From Desulfovibrionaceae bacterium (GTDB taxonomy: Bacteria > Desulfobacterota > Desulfovibrionia > Desulfovibrionales > Desulfovibrionaceae): a DNA stretch of 13,780 nucleotides. The notes below the pieces were generated by a model. The model was not told where the DNA came from. It worked only from the letters and a program-made list of their open reading frames with translations, and searched no databases. Where the stretch lies: contig CAAGJV010000326.1 in assembly GCA_900770205.1 (NCBI GenBank), forward strand, positions 1 to 13,780. The letters run 5' to 3'. Positions 1 through 5,642 of this stretch are shown here, piece after piece (the first letter of the stretch is position 1; the number at the start of each line of letters is the position of its first letter). A program made the translations under genes and the position numbers.

Positions 1-81
1 TAATTATATATTATTGTTTAAACGGTATTATTTTTCAGTGATTTTTTTGTTAATAAATGGACAAATTATACAGAGGCCACC

Positions 82-110
82 TTGATGCCTTAAAGGTAAT
101 ATGTTATATT
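82..110 (+). promoter_or_regulatory. Putative sigma-70 promoter of the LysR-type regulator gene
   Basis: A -35-like TTGATG (82-87) is followed after exactly 17 bases by a -10-like TATATT (105-110). Transcription would start near 117, giving a very short leader before the start codon at 149. Bases 1-81 are AT-rich with T-runs and hold no gene or clear second promoter that I can see. They may belong to the control region of a gene lying to the left of the window. Promoter calls by eye in AT-rich DNA can be chance, but the spacing and the overlapping dyad add support. Confidence 0.5.
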
Positions 111-120
111 AACTAACATA
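100..120. promoter_or_regulatory. Perfect dyad with T-N11-A core, probable LysR-family operator
   Basis: TATGTTA (100-106) and TAACATA (114-120) are perfect reverse complements separated by 7 bases. The inner TTA-N7-TAA gives T104 and A116 with 11 bases between them, the T-N11-A form typical of LysR-family binding sites. The dyad covers the -10 element and the expected transcription start of the adjacent regulator gene, so binding there would be expected to block its transcription. Autorepression is inference; the dyad itself is read directly. Confidence 0.5.
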
Positions 121-148
121 GTTGGATTATTTTATGTAGGTTATGTCA

Positions 149-1042
149 ATGAAAGATGATTTTAGTGGAGATTACATCACCTGGCTCAGAACTTTTTATC
201 AGTTGGCTGAATACGGCTCTTTTTCAAGGGCGGCAGCTGTTGTAGGGAAGTCGCAAAGCACAGTTACCTATCAGCTCAAGCAACTTGAGAAAAGGCTAGG
301 GGTAGAACTTATAAATAGAAGAGCAAGTCCGCTGGAACTTACTCATTCTGGAAAACGCCTTTTCCTTCATTGTCAGAATCTGTTTAATCTCCTGCAGCAG
401 GTGAATGACGAGATTTCTCATGGAGAAATTATCTGTGGTGATATCGTAATCAGCTCAAACTATGGTCTCACCGCCTATCATCTTCCTGCAAAGATTAAAG
501 AATTCAGGCGTATTTATCCGAAGGTAAATATAGAAATACGGCCTGAACCCATTTCTGGGTTGATAAAATCCTACTATTCTCCAGAAGTAGATCTTCTTAT
601 TACGCAGAAAGATGTCCTTCCGGAAGGAGCACAATGTTATGAGTTGTTCTCCACCGAGATGGCTCTTGTATATCCAAAGGATTGGGATATACAGTTTTCC
701 GATCCTGTACGAGTTGATGATTTCATTAAGTATCCATTTATAGCTTTTTGGCACGATCATCCATGTGATAAAAGTGTTCATCAAATTATTAAAGACGAAG
801 GATATGAAATAAGAATAGAACAATATGCCAGCTTTTTCCTCCCTATTTTGACGTATGTGTCCCTGGGATCTGGAATTTCAATCATGGATGAATATCAGGC
901 TAAGACTCCTGGCTTTAATGTTAATATTAAGTCGTTAAAAGGTCTCTTTCCATGTCGAGAGTATGTTGTTGCACATAAACCAAAGGCATATATCTCGCCT
1001 GCGGTACAAAAGTTTTTAGATTTTATTCAGAAGGGAAGATAG
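149..1042 (+). CDS. LysR-type transcriptional regulator
   Basis: This is a LysR-family DNA-binding regulator of about 297 residues, the usual family length. The N-terminal winged helix-turn-helix lies at about residues 10-68, with the typical pattern GSFSRAAAVVGKSQSTVTYQ followed by LKQLEKRLGVEL. The effector-binding domain runs from about residue 95 to the end and includes the common SLGSGISIM stretch. I cannot name the effector or target. An in-frame ATG at 143 is possible, but AGG at 138-140 is 8 bases from the ATG at 149 and only 2 from 143, so I chose 149. The gene is much more AT-rich than the rest of the window: 481-540 is 33% GC and 781-840 is 28%, against 62% for 2101-2160 in pnp. 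This hints at acquisition from elsewhere. It converges on pnp and has no partner gene in view, so its target may lie to the left or be remote. Confidence 0.9.
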   Translation: MKDDFSGDYITWLRTFYQLAEYGSFSRAAAVVGKSQSTVTYQLKQLEKRLGVELINRRASPLELTHSGKRLFLHCQNLFNLLQQVNDEISHGEIICGDIVISSNYGLTAYHLPAKIKEFRRIYPKVNIEIRPEPISGLIKSYYSPEVDLLITQKDVLPEGAQCYELFSTEMALVYPKDWDIQFSDPVRVDDFIKYPFIAFWHDHPCDKSVHQIIKDEGYEIRIEQYASFFLPILTYVSLGSGISIMDEYQAKTPGFNVNIKSLKGLFPCREYVVAHKPKAYISPAVQKFLDFIQKGR

Positions 1043-1063
1043 AAGATATTGTTTTAAATGATG

Positions 1064-1107
1064 AAGGAGCCTTCCAAACGGATAAGATCCGATGGAAGGC
1101 TCCTTTT
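1064..1107 (+). terminator. Hairpin terminator between the LysR gene and pnp
   Basis: A 12-bp perfect stem pairs AAGGAGCCTTCC (1064-1075) with GGAAGGCTCCTT (1094-1105). A second stem, CGGAT (1079-1083) with ATCCG (1087-1091), sits inside the loop. On the + strand the hairpin runs into TTTT (1104-1107), so it should stop LysR transcription. On the - strand it lies about 45 bases past the pnp stop and is followed by a poorer T tract, so it may also serve pnp as a bidirectional terminator or as a 3'-end stabiliser. Confidence 0.75.
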
Positions 1108-1152
1108 CATGAGAACTGGGTCAGGGAATGCCTGTTTTGCATCCTGAAATTT

Positions 1153-3402
1153 TTAGTGAGACTTCTCGCTGTCTCTATGTTCATTGCGGCGAGGGCGGTC
1201 TCCGCGGTCGCGCCGTTCCCGGCGTTCGCCATCTCCTTTTTCTCCGCGTTCACGGCGGGGAGATGGGCGTGCGGTATCTTCGGGGCTCCATTCAATGCCC
1301 TGTTCTTCCAAAAGCACGGCCTTACGGCTGGCGCGGATACGATCGCCATTGATTTCAATGATTTTAACAACCATATCTTCGCCGAGGTGCGCCACATCTT
1401 CCGTTTTTTCTACACGCTTGGTATCGAGCTGGGAGATATGTACCAGCGCTTCAAGGTTAGGAAGAATCTCCACAATGGCTCCGATTTCCAGAATGCGCTT
1501 AACCTTGGCGGTGTAATTCTTGCCAAGTTCGGCACGCTGATCATAGTAAAGAACCATGTCTTTCGCTGCCTGCATAGACTTCTGGGTGGGAGCAAAGATG
1601 GTGATGCGCCCGGAATCTTCGATATCAATGGCGGCGCCGGTGGCAGTGGTAATGGCTTTGATGTTCTTGCCGCCGGGGCCGATGATCATACGGATGATCT
1701 CAGGATTGACGAATACTTCCTCATGCTGGGGAGCATAGGGAGAGAGCGGACGAACATTTGGCATCGCCTCAGCCATGACTTCGAGGATGTGCATACGGGC
1801 CACACGTGCCTGTTCCATGGCGCGTGCCATGACTTCCGTGGGGAGTCCGTTGATTTTGATATCCATCTGAATAGCGCTGATGCCTTCTGCAGTGCCGGCG
1901 ATTTTGAAATCCATATCGCCCAGGGCATCTTCATCGCCGAGAATATCTGTCAGAACAGTGTAGGTATCACCGTCTTTAATAAGGCCCATAGCTACACCAG
2001 CCACAGGAGCGCTGATCGGCACACCGGCATCCATCAGAGAAAGGCATCCGCCACAGACAGCGGCCATGGAAGAGGAACCATTTGATTCTACAGTGTCGGA
2101 GACTACGCGGATGGTATAGGGGAAGGCTTCAGGAGACGGGATAACGGCCTTGAGAGCGCGTTCTGCCAGATGGCCATGGCCGATTTCGCGGCGGGATACG
2201 CGAACGGATTTTACTTCTCCTACGGTGAAGGGAGGGAAGTTGTAGTGCAGCATAAACCGTTTGCTTTCATCTCCGCTTAGCGTGTCTACCTTCTGTTCAT
2301 CGGCAGAACTGCCCAGCGTGGTAACGGCAATGGTTTTTGTTTCGCCGCGGGCGAAAATAACGGAACCATGGGCACGGGGAAGGACAGAGGATTCTATTTC
2401 GATGGGGCGAACGGTTTTCGTATCGCGCCCGTCAATACGGGATCCTTCTGTGATGACGCGCTGGCGAACCAGTTTCTTTTCCAGGTGTTCCAGCACTTCG
2501 CCGATAGCGGTCTGGGCGGCGGGATCATCGGCATAGCGTTCATCAGAAGCGAGAAGTGCCTTTACCTTGTCTTTTACTGCTTTACGGGCATCTTTGCGCA
2601 GAAGCTTGTCCGGAGTGCGGAGAGCATCTTCCATGCCGGACTTGACAGCGAGCTCTTCCACATAGGCAAAAAGTTCAGGATCGTCCTGCTTGGGCGTGAA
2701 CTCTGATTTTTCCTTACCGATGAGCTTGACCAGTTCTTCCTGGGCATCGATAAGCGGCTGTATGGCTTTGTGTGCCCAGTTGAGGCCATCGATAAGATCC
2801 TGTTCCTTGACAAGCTTGGCTTCCCCTTCAACCATGACAACAGCATCGCGGGAAGCGGCAAGAACAATATCCATGTCTGACAGTTTAAGCTCATCGGCAG
2901 TGGGGTTCAGGATAAACTGCCCATTAACACGACCGAGCCTTGCGCCGGCAACAGGGCCTGCAAAAGGAATATTGGAAATGCAGGTGGCGGCGGAAGCGGC
3001 CGTGATGCAGAGGACATCGGGGTCGTTTTCGCCATCGGCTGAAATAACGGTAGCGAGAACCTGTACCTCATTGCCGTATCCTTTGGGGAAAAGCGGGCGG
3101 ATGGGGCGGTCGATAAGACGGGCTACGAGAGTTTCATGGTCGCTGGGGCGTCCAATTTCCCTGCGGAAGAAGTTGCCGGGAATACGGCCTGCGGCGTACA
3201 TGCGTTCAGCATATTCCACAGTGAGAGGGAAAAAGTCCTTGGGGGCATCAAGCTGGGATTCACAGACGGTGACAAGAGCTACGGTGCCTCCGCACTGGAT
3301 CCAGATGGCGCCGTTGGCCTGGCGCGCGACGCGGCCAGTTTCCAGTATGATTTCCTTTCCGCCTACAGTAGCGGATACACGAGTGCTGTTGAGCAGACCC
3401 AT
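1153..3402 (-). CDS. pnp: Polyribonucleotide nucleotidyltransferase (PNPase)
   Basis: PNPase degrades RNA 3' to 5' by phosphorolysis, releasing nucleoside diphosphates, and acts in mRNA turnover, often with RNase E. The 749-residue product has the full family layout: a first RNase PH domain (about 10-145), a helical linker (about 235-310), a second RNase PH domain (about 315-545), a KH domain with the GPGG loop at 575-578, and an S1 domain (about 625-695). The catalytic set corresponding to E. coli D486, D492 and K494 is present as D492, D498 and K500. The last 40 or so residues are a disordered tail very rich in Arg, Glu and Asp. The ATG at 3402 has a well-placed AGGAG (3410-3414). The gene follows rpsO in the order seen in many bacteria. 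Its 157-base leader holds several stem-loops, one of which abuts the Shine-Dalgarno sequence. Confidence 0.98.
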   Translation of the reverse strand: MGLLNSTRVSATVGGKEIILETGRVARQANGAIWIQCGGTVALVTVCESQLDAPKDFFPLTVEYAERMYAAGRIPGNFFRREIGRPSDHETLVARLIDRPIRPLFPKGYGNEVQVLATVISADGENDPDVLCITAASAATCISNIPFAGPVAGARLGRVNGQFILNPTADELKLSDMDIVLAASRDAVVMVEGEAKLVKEQDLIDGLNWAHKAIQPLIDAQEELVKLIGKEKSEFTPKQDDPELFAYVEELAVKSGMEDALRTPDKLLRKDARKAVKDKVKALLASDERYADDPAAQTAIGEVLEHLEKKLVRQRVITEGSRIDGRDTKTVRPIEIESSVLPRAHGSVIFARGETKTIAVTTLGSSADEQKVDTLSGDESKRFMLHYNFPPFTVGEVKSVRVSRREIGHGHLAERALKAVIPSPEAFPYTIRVVSDTVESNGSSSMAAVCGGCLSLMDAGVPISAPVAGVAMGLIKDGDTYTVLTDILGDEDALGDMDFKIAGTAEGISAIQMDIKINGLPTEVMARAMEQARVARMHILEVMAEAMPNVRPLSPYAPQHEEVFVNPEIIRMIIGPGGKNIKAITTATGAAIDIEDSGRITIFAPTQKSMQAAKDMVLYYDQRAELGKNYTAKVKRILEIGAIVEILPNLEALVHISQLDTKRVEKTEDVAHLGEDMVVKIIEINGDRIRASRKAVLLEEQGIEWSPEDTARPSPRRERGEKGDGERRERRDRGDRPRRNEHRDSEKSH

Positions 3403-3414
3403 TTGGTTACTCCT

Positions 3415-3472
3415 GGAAGGAGACTCCGTGAAAAAAGGCGAAATTTCGCCGCTCTTCGCGGATGCTCCTTCC
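3415..3472 (-). promoter_or_regulatory. Nested stem-loop in the pnp leader (possible RNase III/PNPase control site or attenuator)
   Basis: Outer arms GGAAGGAG (3415-3422) and CTCCTTCC (3465-3472) pair perfectly. After a 3x3 internal loop, CCG (3426-3428) pairs with CGG (3459-3461). Enclosed in this is a perfect palindrome, GGCGAAATTTCGCC (3437-3450). On the transcribed strand the palindrome is followed directly by six T (complement of 3431-3436), the form of an intrinsic terminator. The base of the outer stem touches the pnp Shine-Dalgarno (3410-3414). In E. coli a double-stranded pnp leader is cut by RNase III and then used by PNPase to repress its own synthesis. The position here fits such a scheme, but the mechanism is inference. 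Confidence 0.6.
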
Positions 3473-3487
3473 TCGCGTTGAAGGTAA

Positions 3488-3500
3488 GGGCCGATGGCCC
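3488..3500 (-). other. Small GC hairpin in the rpsO-pnp spacer
   Basis: GGGCC (3488-3492) and GGCCC (3496-3500) form a 5-bp stem with a 3-base loop, lying between the larger post-rpsO hairpin and the nested pnp leader structure. No T tract follows on the transcribed strand, so it is not a terminator by itself. It may help set the RNA processing pattern of the spacer. Confidence 0.35.
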
Positions 3501-3510
3501 ATTGAAGAAT

Positions 3511-3538
3511 GGGGGAGCGGAATGAGTCCCGCTCCCCC
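3511..3538 (-). terminator. Strong hairpin after rpsO, partial terminator or 3'-end stabiliser
   Basis: GGGGGAGCGG (3511-3520) pairs perfectly with CCGCTCCCCC (3529-3538) around an 8-base loop, starting about 20 bases past the rpsO stop. The transcribed strand continues ATTCTTC, not a T-run, so complete termination is unlikely. By analogy with the E. coli rpsO-pnp spacer, it may give an rpsO transcript with a protected 3' end and partial read-through into pnp. Confidence 0.5.
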
Positions 3539-3559
3539 TTGTTTCACTGATTGTTCAGA

Positions 3560-3829
3560 CTACTTACGCAGACCGAGTTTTTCAATCAGAGCGCGGTAGC
3601 TCTGAATGTCGGTCTTTTTCAGGTAGTTCAGCATCTTACGACGCTGGCCGACCAGCTTGAGCAGTCCAGTACGGGAATGGAAATCCTTCTTGTTTGCCTT
3701 GAAATGGTCTGCAAGGCCATTAATGCGGGCAGTGAGAAGGGCAATCTGAACTTCAGCGGAGCCGGTGTCGCCTTCGTGTTTGGCAAACTGGGCGATCACG
3801 GCCTGTTTCTGAGCGGAATCCATAGCCAC
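3560..3829 (-). CDS. rpsO: 30S ribosomal protein S15
   Basis: S15 is a primary 16S rRNA-binding protein that helps build the central domain of the 30S subunit. The 89-residue product has the standard family length and the conserved features: HEGDTGSAEVQIALLTARI near the N-terminus, DFHSRTGLLKLVGQRRKML in the middle and YRALIEKLGLRK at the end. The start used is GTG at 3829, which lies 8 bases from a strong AGGAGG (3838-3843). An in-frame ATG at 3823, two codons in, would be 14 bases away and fits less well. The gene starts 34 bases after the truB stop and precedes pnp, so truB, rpsO and pnp are probably co-transcribed. A leader hairpin directly next to the Shine-Dalgarno may allow S15 to control its own translation. 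Confidence 0.97.
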   Translation of the reverse strand: MAMDSAQKQAVIAQFAKHEGDTGSAEVQIALLTARINGLADHFKANKKDFHSRTGLLKLVGQRRKMLNYLKKTDIQSYRALIEKLGLRK

Positions 3830-3837
3830 AGCGGTAT

Positions 3838-3863
3838 CCTCCTCTCCGACATAATGCCGGAGG
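3838..3863 (-). promoter_or_regulatory. rpsO leader hairpin abutting the Shine-Dalgarno, with an alternative SD-blocking pairing
   Basis: On the transcribed strand CUCCGGCA (3862-3855) can pair with UGUCGGAG (3851-3844), including one G-U pair, leaving a 3-base loop. The stem ends one base before the AGGAGG Shine-Dalgarno (3843-3838). The leading CCUCC (3863-3859) can alternatively pair with GGAGG (3842-3838) of the Shine-Dalgarno. The two folds exclude each other, so the leader could switch between exposed and blocked ribosome binding. S15 is known to regulate rpsO translation through leader structure in several bacteria. That it does so here is inference. Confidence 0.45.
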
Positions 3864-4790
3864 TTAATGGGTAAAAAGCCCCCGAAGTACTGCCCATACA
3901 GGAGTGTTCCTGTTCATTCGGGCTTCTGCCAGAGCCAGAGGAGAGCCATTCTGCGCCAGGATAATGGCACGTTCTCCGGTGCGGAATATTCCAAATTCCG
4001 GAGTATGGGGAATGGGCATGCCGTTTTTCAGGCGTTCTTCCTGCACGTTGCCAATGGAGAAGCATTTCCATTCCGGCAGGGCCGCACTGACGGGCATGAT
4101 CCATTCCGGCAGTCTCTCAGGCTCGGCAAGGATCTCGTCCAGCGTGTGGGCGTTTTCCAGGCCAAACGGGTGGCTGTATTCCCGGGTCAGCTCCGTGAGC
4201 ATGGCTCCGCACCCAAGTCGTATCCCCAAGCTGTGGGCCAGGGACCGTATGTAGGAGCCGGAACTGCACGTTACCCGGAATCGTACGTCGGGCATGTCCA
4301 CCCATTGAACATCGGCGTACGAAATATGTATGCTTTTCACCTTGGCCGGAACATCTTTTCCAGCCCTGGCCAGCTTATATAAAGGCTGCCCCTGGTGCTT
4401 TGCTGCAGAATAAGGCGGAACAGGCTGTTCCGTAATATTTTGCCAGGCCTTCACTTCACGGCGGGCGGCCTGTTCAAGTTCGGAACCTCGAACAAGATCT
4501 TGTTCGGTCAGGGAAACGGAAGAAACAATGGATCCTTCGGCATCCCATGTGTCGGTAGTGACACCGAGGCGTAGCGTTCCTCCGTAGGTTTTTACTCCGC
4601 CTTCCAGCAGATAGCCGGAAAGTTTGGTAGCATGGCCGAGCAGAACAAGCAGCACGCCGGTGGCCATGGGATCAAGGGTGCCCGCATGACCAATTTTTTT
4701 CTGCCCGAGGCGTTTAATACGTGCTACGCATTGGGCGGAGCTGAGCCCATTGGGCTTATTCAGTACCAGTATACCATTCTGCTGTTCCAT
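3864..4790 (-). CDS. truB: tRNA pseudouridine(55) synthase
   Basis: TruB converts uridine 55 in the T-psi-C loop of tRNAs to pseudouridine and also acts as a tRNA-folding chaperone. The 308-residue product opens with the family signature ILVLNKPNGLSS and carries the catalytic motif HAGTLDPMATGVL, with the nucleophile Asp at residue 40. The later conserved segment RVTCSSGSYIRSLAHSLG (about 172-189) is also present, followed by a C-terminal PUA-like region. It starts 53 bases after lolA and ends 34 bases before rpsO, so it belongs to the same leftward transcription unit. Its Shine-Dalgarno is weak (AGGGA, about 8 bases upstream). In many relatives truB lies downstream of infB and rbfA; here lolA is the upstream neighbour instead. 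Confidence 0.97.
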   Translation of the reverse strand: MEQQNGILVLNKPNGLSSAQCVARIKRLGQKKIGHAGTLDPMATGVLLVLLGHATKLSGYLLEGGVKTYGGTLRLGVTTDTWDAEGSIVSSVSLTEQDLVRGSELEQAARREVKAWQNITEQPVPPYSAAKHQGQPLYKLARAGKDVPAKVKSIHISYADVQWVDMPDVRFRVTCSSGSYIRSLAHSLGIRLGCGAMLTELTREYSHPFGLENAHTLDEILAEPERLPEWIMPVSAALPEWKCFSIGNVQEERLKNGMPIPHTPEFGIFRTGERAIILAQNGSPLALAEARMNRNTPVWAVLRGLFTH

Positions 4791-4843
4791 GTGAAGAATC
4801 CCTATATCTTTAATTATCGGGATAGTCCAGCCCTGAATCCGGG

Positions 4844-5536
4844 CTAGTTTAAAAGAGATTTCGATACGGGATGCCTTGTTTCCGTATGGTCTTCGATGTC
4901 GATGCCTTTCGGGGGAGTGAACTGAAAATCTTTCTCAGTGACCGAGGCGTTCGGTTTCAGGCCTTGAAGATCTATCGTATTGGTATTTCCGTAAAAATCC
5001 ATAACCATGGCACGACGAATGAGAAATGTGCCGGGGTCAAGCCATATCTGTGCTTCGGTAAGCTCGATGGTAGGCTCTTTGGGGTACAGCATCAGGTGTA
5101 TGAGGTTTTCTTTGTCTGCCCCCTGATCAGGTTCGACATCGAAATCTCTATCCAGGGAACTCTGCCCGGTGACAACCTGGATGAGGGAGCGGGAATCCTC
5201 GGCAAGATCTCGGGAATAGCGGTAGGCGAGTTCTTCATCGGGAAGAAAGTTCCAGATTTCCTTGTCTGTCACAAGGAGAAGCTCCTTATGGGGAGAGTCT
5301 GTTTCCCAGCGCACACGCAAAGGTTTTTGAAAGAGCAGAACACCGGTTCTTTTTTCGGTGACATTGCTTTCCCTCTGAAGAAGAAACTGGGTAAATTCTG
5401 ATCGGAAGCTGCTCATACCTGCATAGGCATTTTGCATTTTATTGATGATGGAAGGAATATCGGCACCTGCACACGGCAGCGGAAAAAGCCCGAATGTGAG
5501 AGCTGTACAAAGCAGGGCGCGCAGAAAATTTTTCAT
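4844..5536 (-). CDS. lolA: Outer membrane lipoprotein carrier protein LolA family
   Basis: LolA is the periplasmic chaperone that takes lipoproteins released by the LolCDE transporter across to the outer membrane. The 230-residue product begins with a Sec signal peptide: KNF plus Arg6, a hydrophobic core at 7-20, and a probable cleavage after Ala25 (AGA-DIPS). Cys22 is preceded by Pro rather than a lipobox residue, so a lipoprotein is unlikely. The mature part has the LolA pattern: MSSFRSEFTQ, then GVLLFQKPLRVRWET (about 65-79), then the stretch LLVTDKEIWNFLPD. The gene lies past the eno terminator and 53 bases ahead of truB, with AAGGA before its ATG. A 5-bp hairpin (4829-4845) overlaps its stop codon and has no T tract, so transcription probably continues into truB. 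Confidence 0.88.
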   Translation of the reverse strand: MKNFLRALLCTALTFGLFPLPCAGADIPSIINKMQNAYAGMSSFRSEFTQFLLQRESNVTEKRTGVLLFQKPLRVRWETDSPHKELLLVTDKEIWNFLPDEELAYRYSRDLAEDSRSLIQVVTGQSSLDRDFDVEPDQGADKENLIHLMLYPKEPTIELTEAQIWLDPGTFLIRRAMVMDFYGNTNTIDLQGLKPNASVTEKDFQFTPPKGIDIEDHTETRHPVSKSLLN

Positions 5537-5579
5537 GGCAGGGTCCTTGGTCTGCTGGAAAAGAAGAGGCTGGAGGTTG

Positions 5580-5602
5580 AAAAAGGCCCGGAAACCCGGG
5601 CC
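5580..5602 (-). terminator. Strong intrinsic terminator of eno
   Basis: On the transcribed strand a 7-bp all-GC stem, GGCCCGG pairing with CCGGGCC (5585-5591 with 5596-5602), closes a 4-base GTTT loop. It is followed at once by five T (complement of 5580-5584). This is a textbook Rho-independent terminator lying between the eno stop and the lolA start. Confidence 0.9.
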
Positions 5603-5613
5603 GGAAAAGTGAG

Positions 5614-5633
5614 GCGGGGAGGATTCTCCCCGC
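5614..5633 (-). terminator. First hairpin after eno, tandem to the terminator
   Basis: GCGGGGAG (5614-5621) pairs perfectly with CTCCCCGC (5626-5633) around a 4-base loop, nine bases after the eno stop codon. The transcribed strand then reads CTCACTTTTCC, a weak T tract. With the stronger hairpin just beyond it, this gives two tandem stem-loops at the end of eno, probably protecting the abundant eno message as well as ending it. Confidence 0.6.
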
Positions 5634-5642
5634 AGGTGTTAT

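Noticed and set aside
1156..2085. 309-codon open frame on the + strand opposite pnp
   Set aside because: It lies wholly antisense to the conserved PNPase gene and its translation shows no recognisable domain.
3437..3450. The 14-base palindrome as a restriction or transcription-factor site
   Set aside because: Its T-run on the transcribed strand and its place within a larger paired leader fit an RNA structure better.
2690..3481. 263-codon open frame on the + strand opposite the start of pnp
   Set aside because: It is a shadow of pnp and its leader, Ser/Arg-rich from frame-shifted codons, with no family features.
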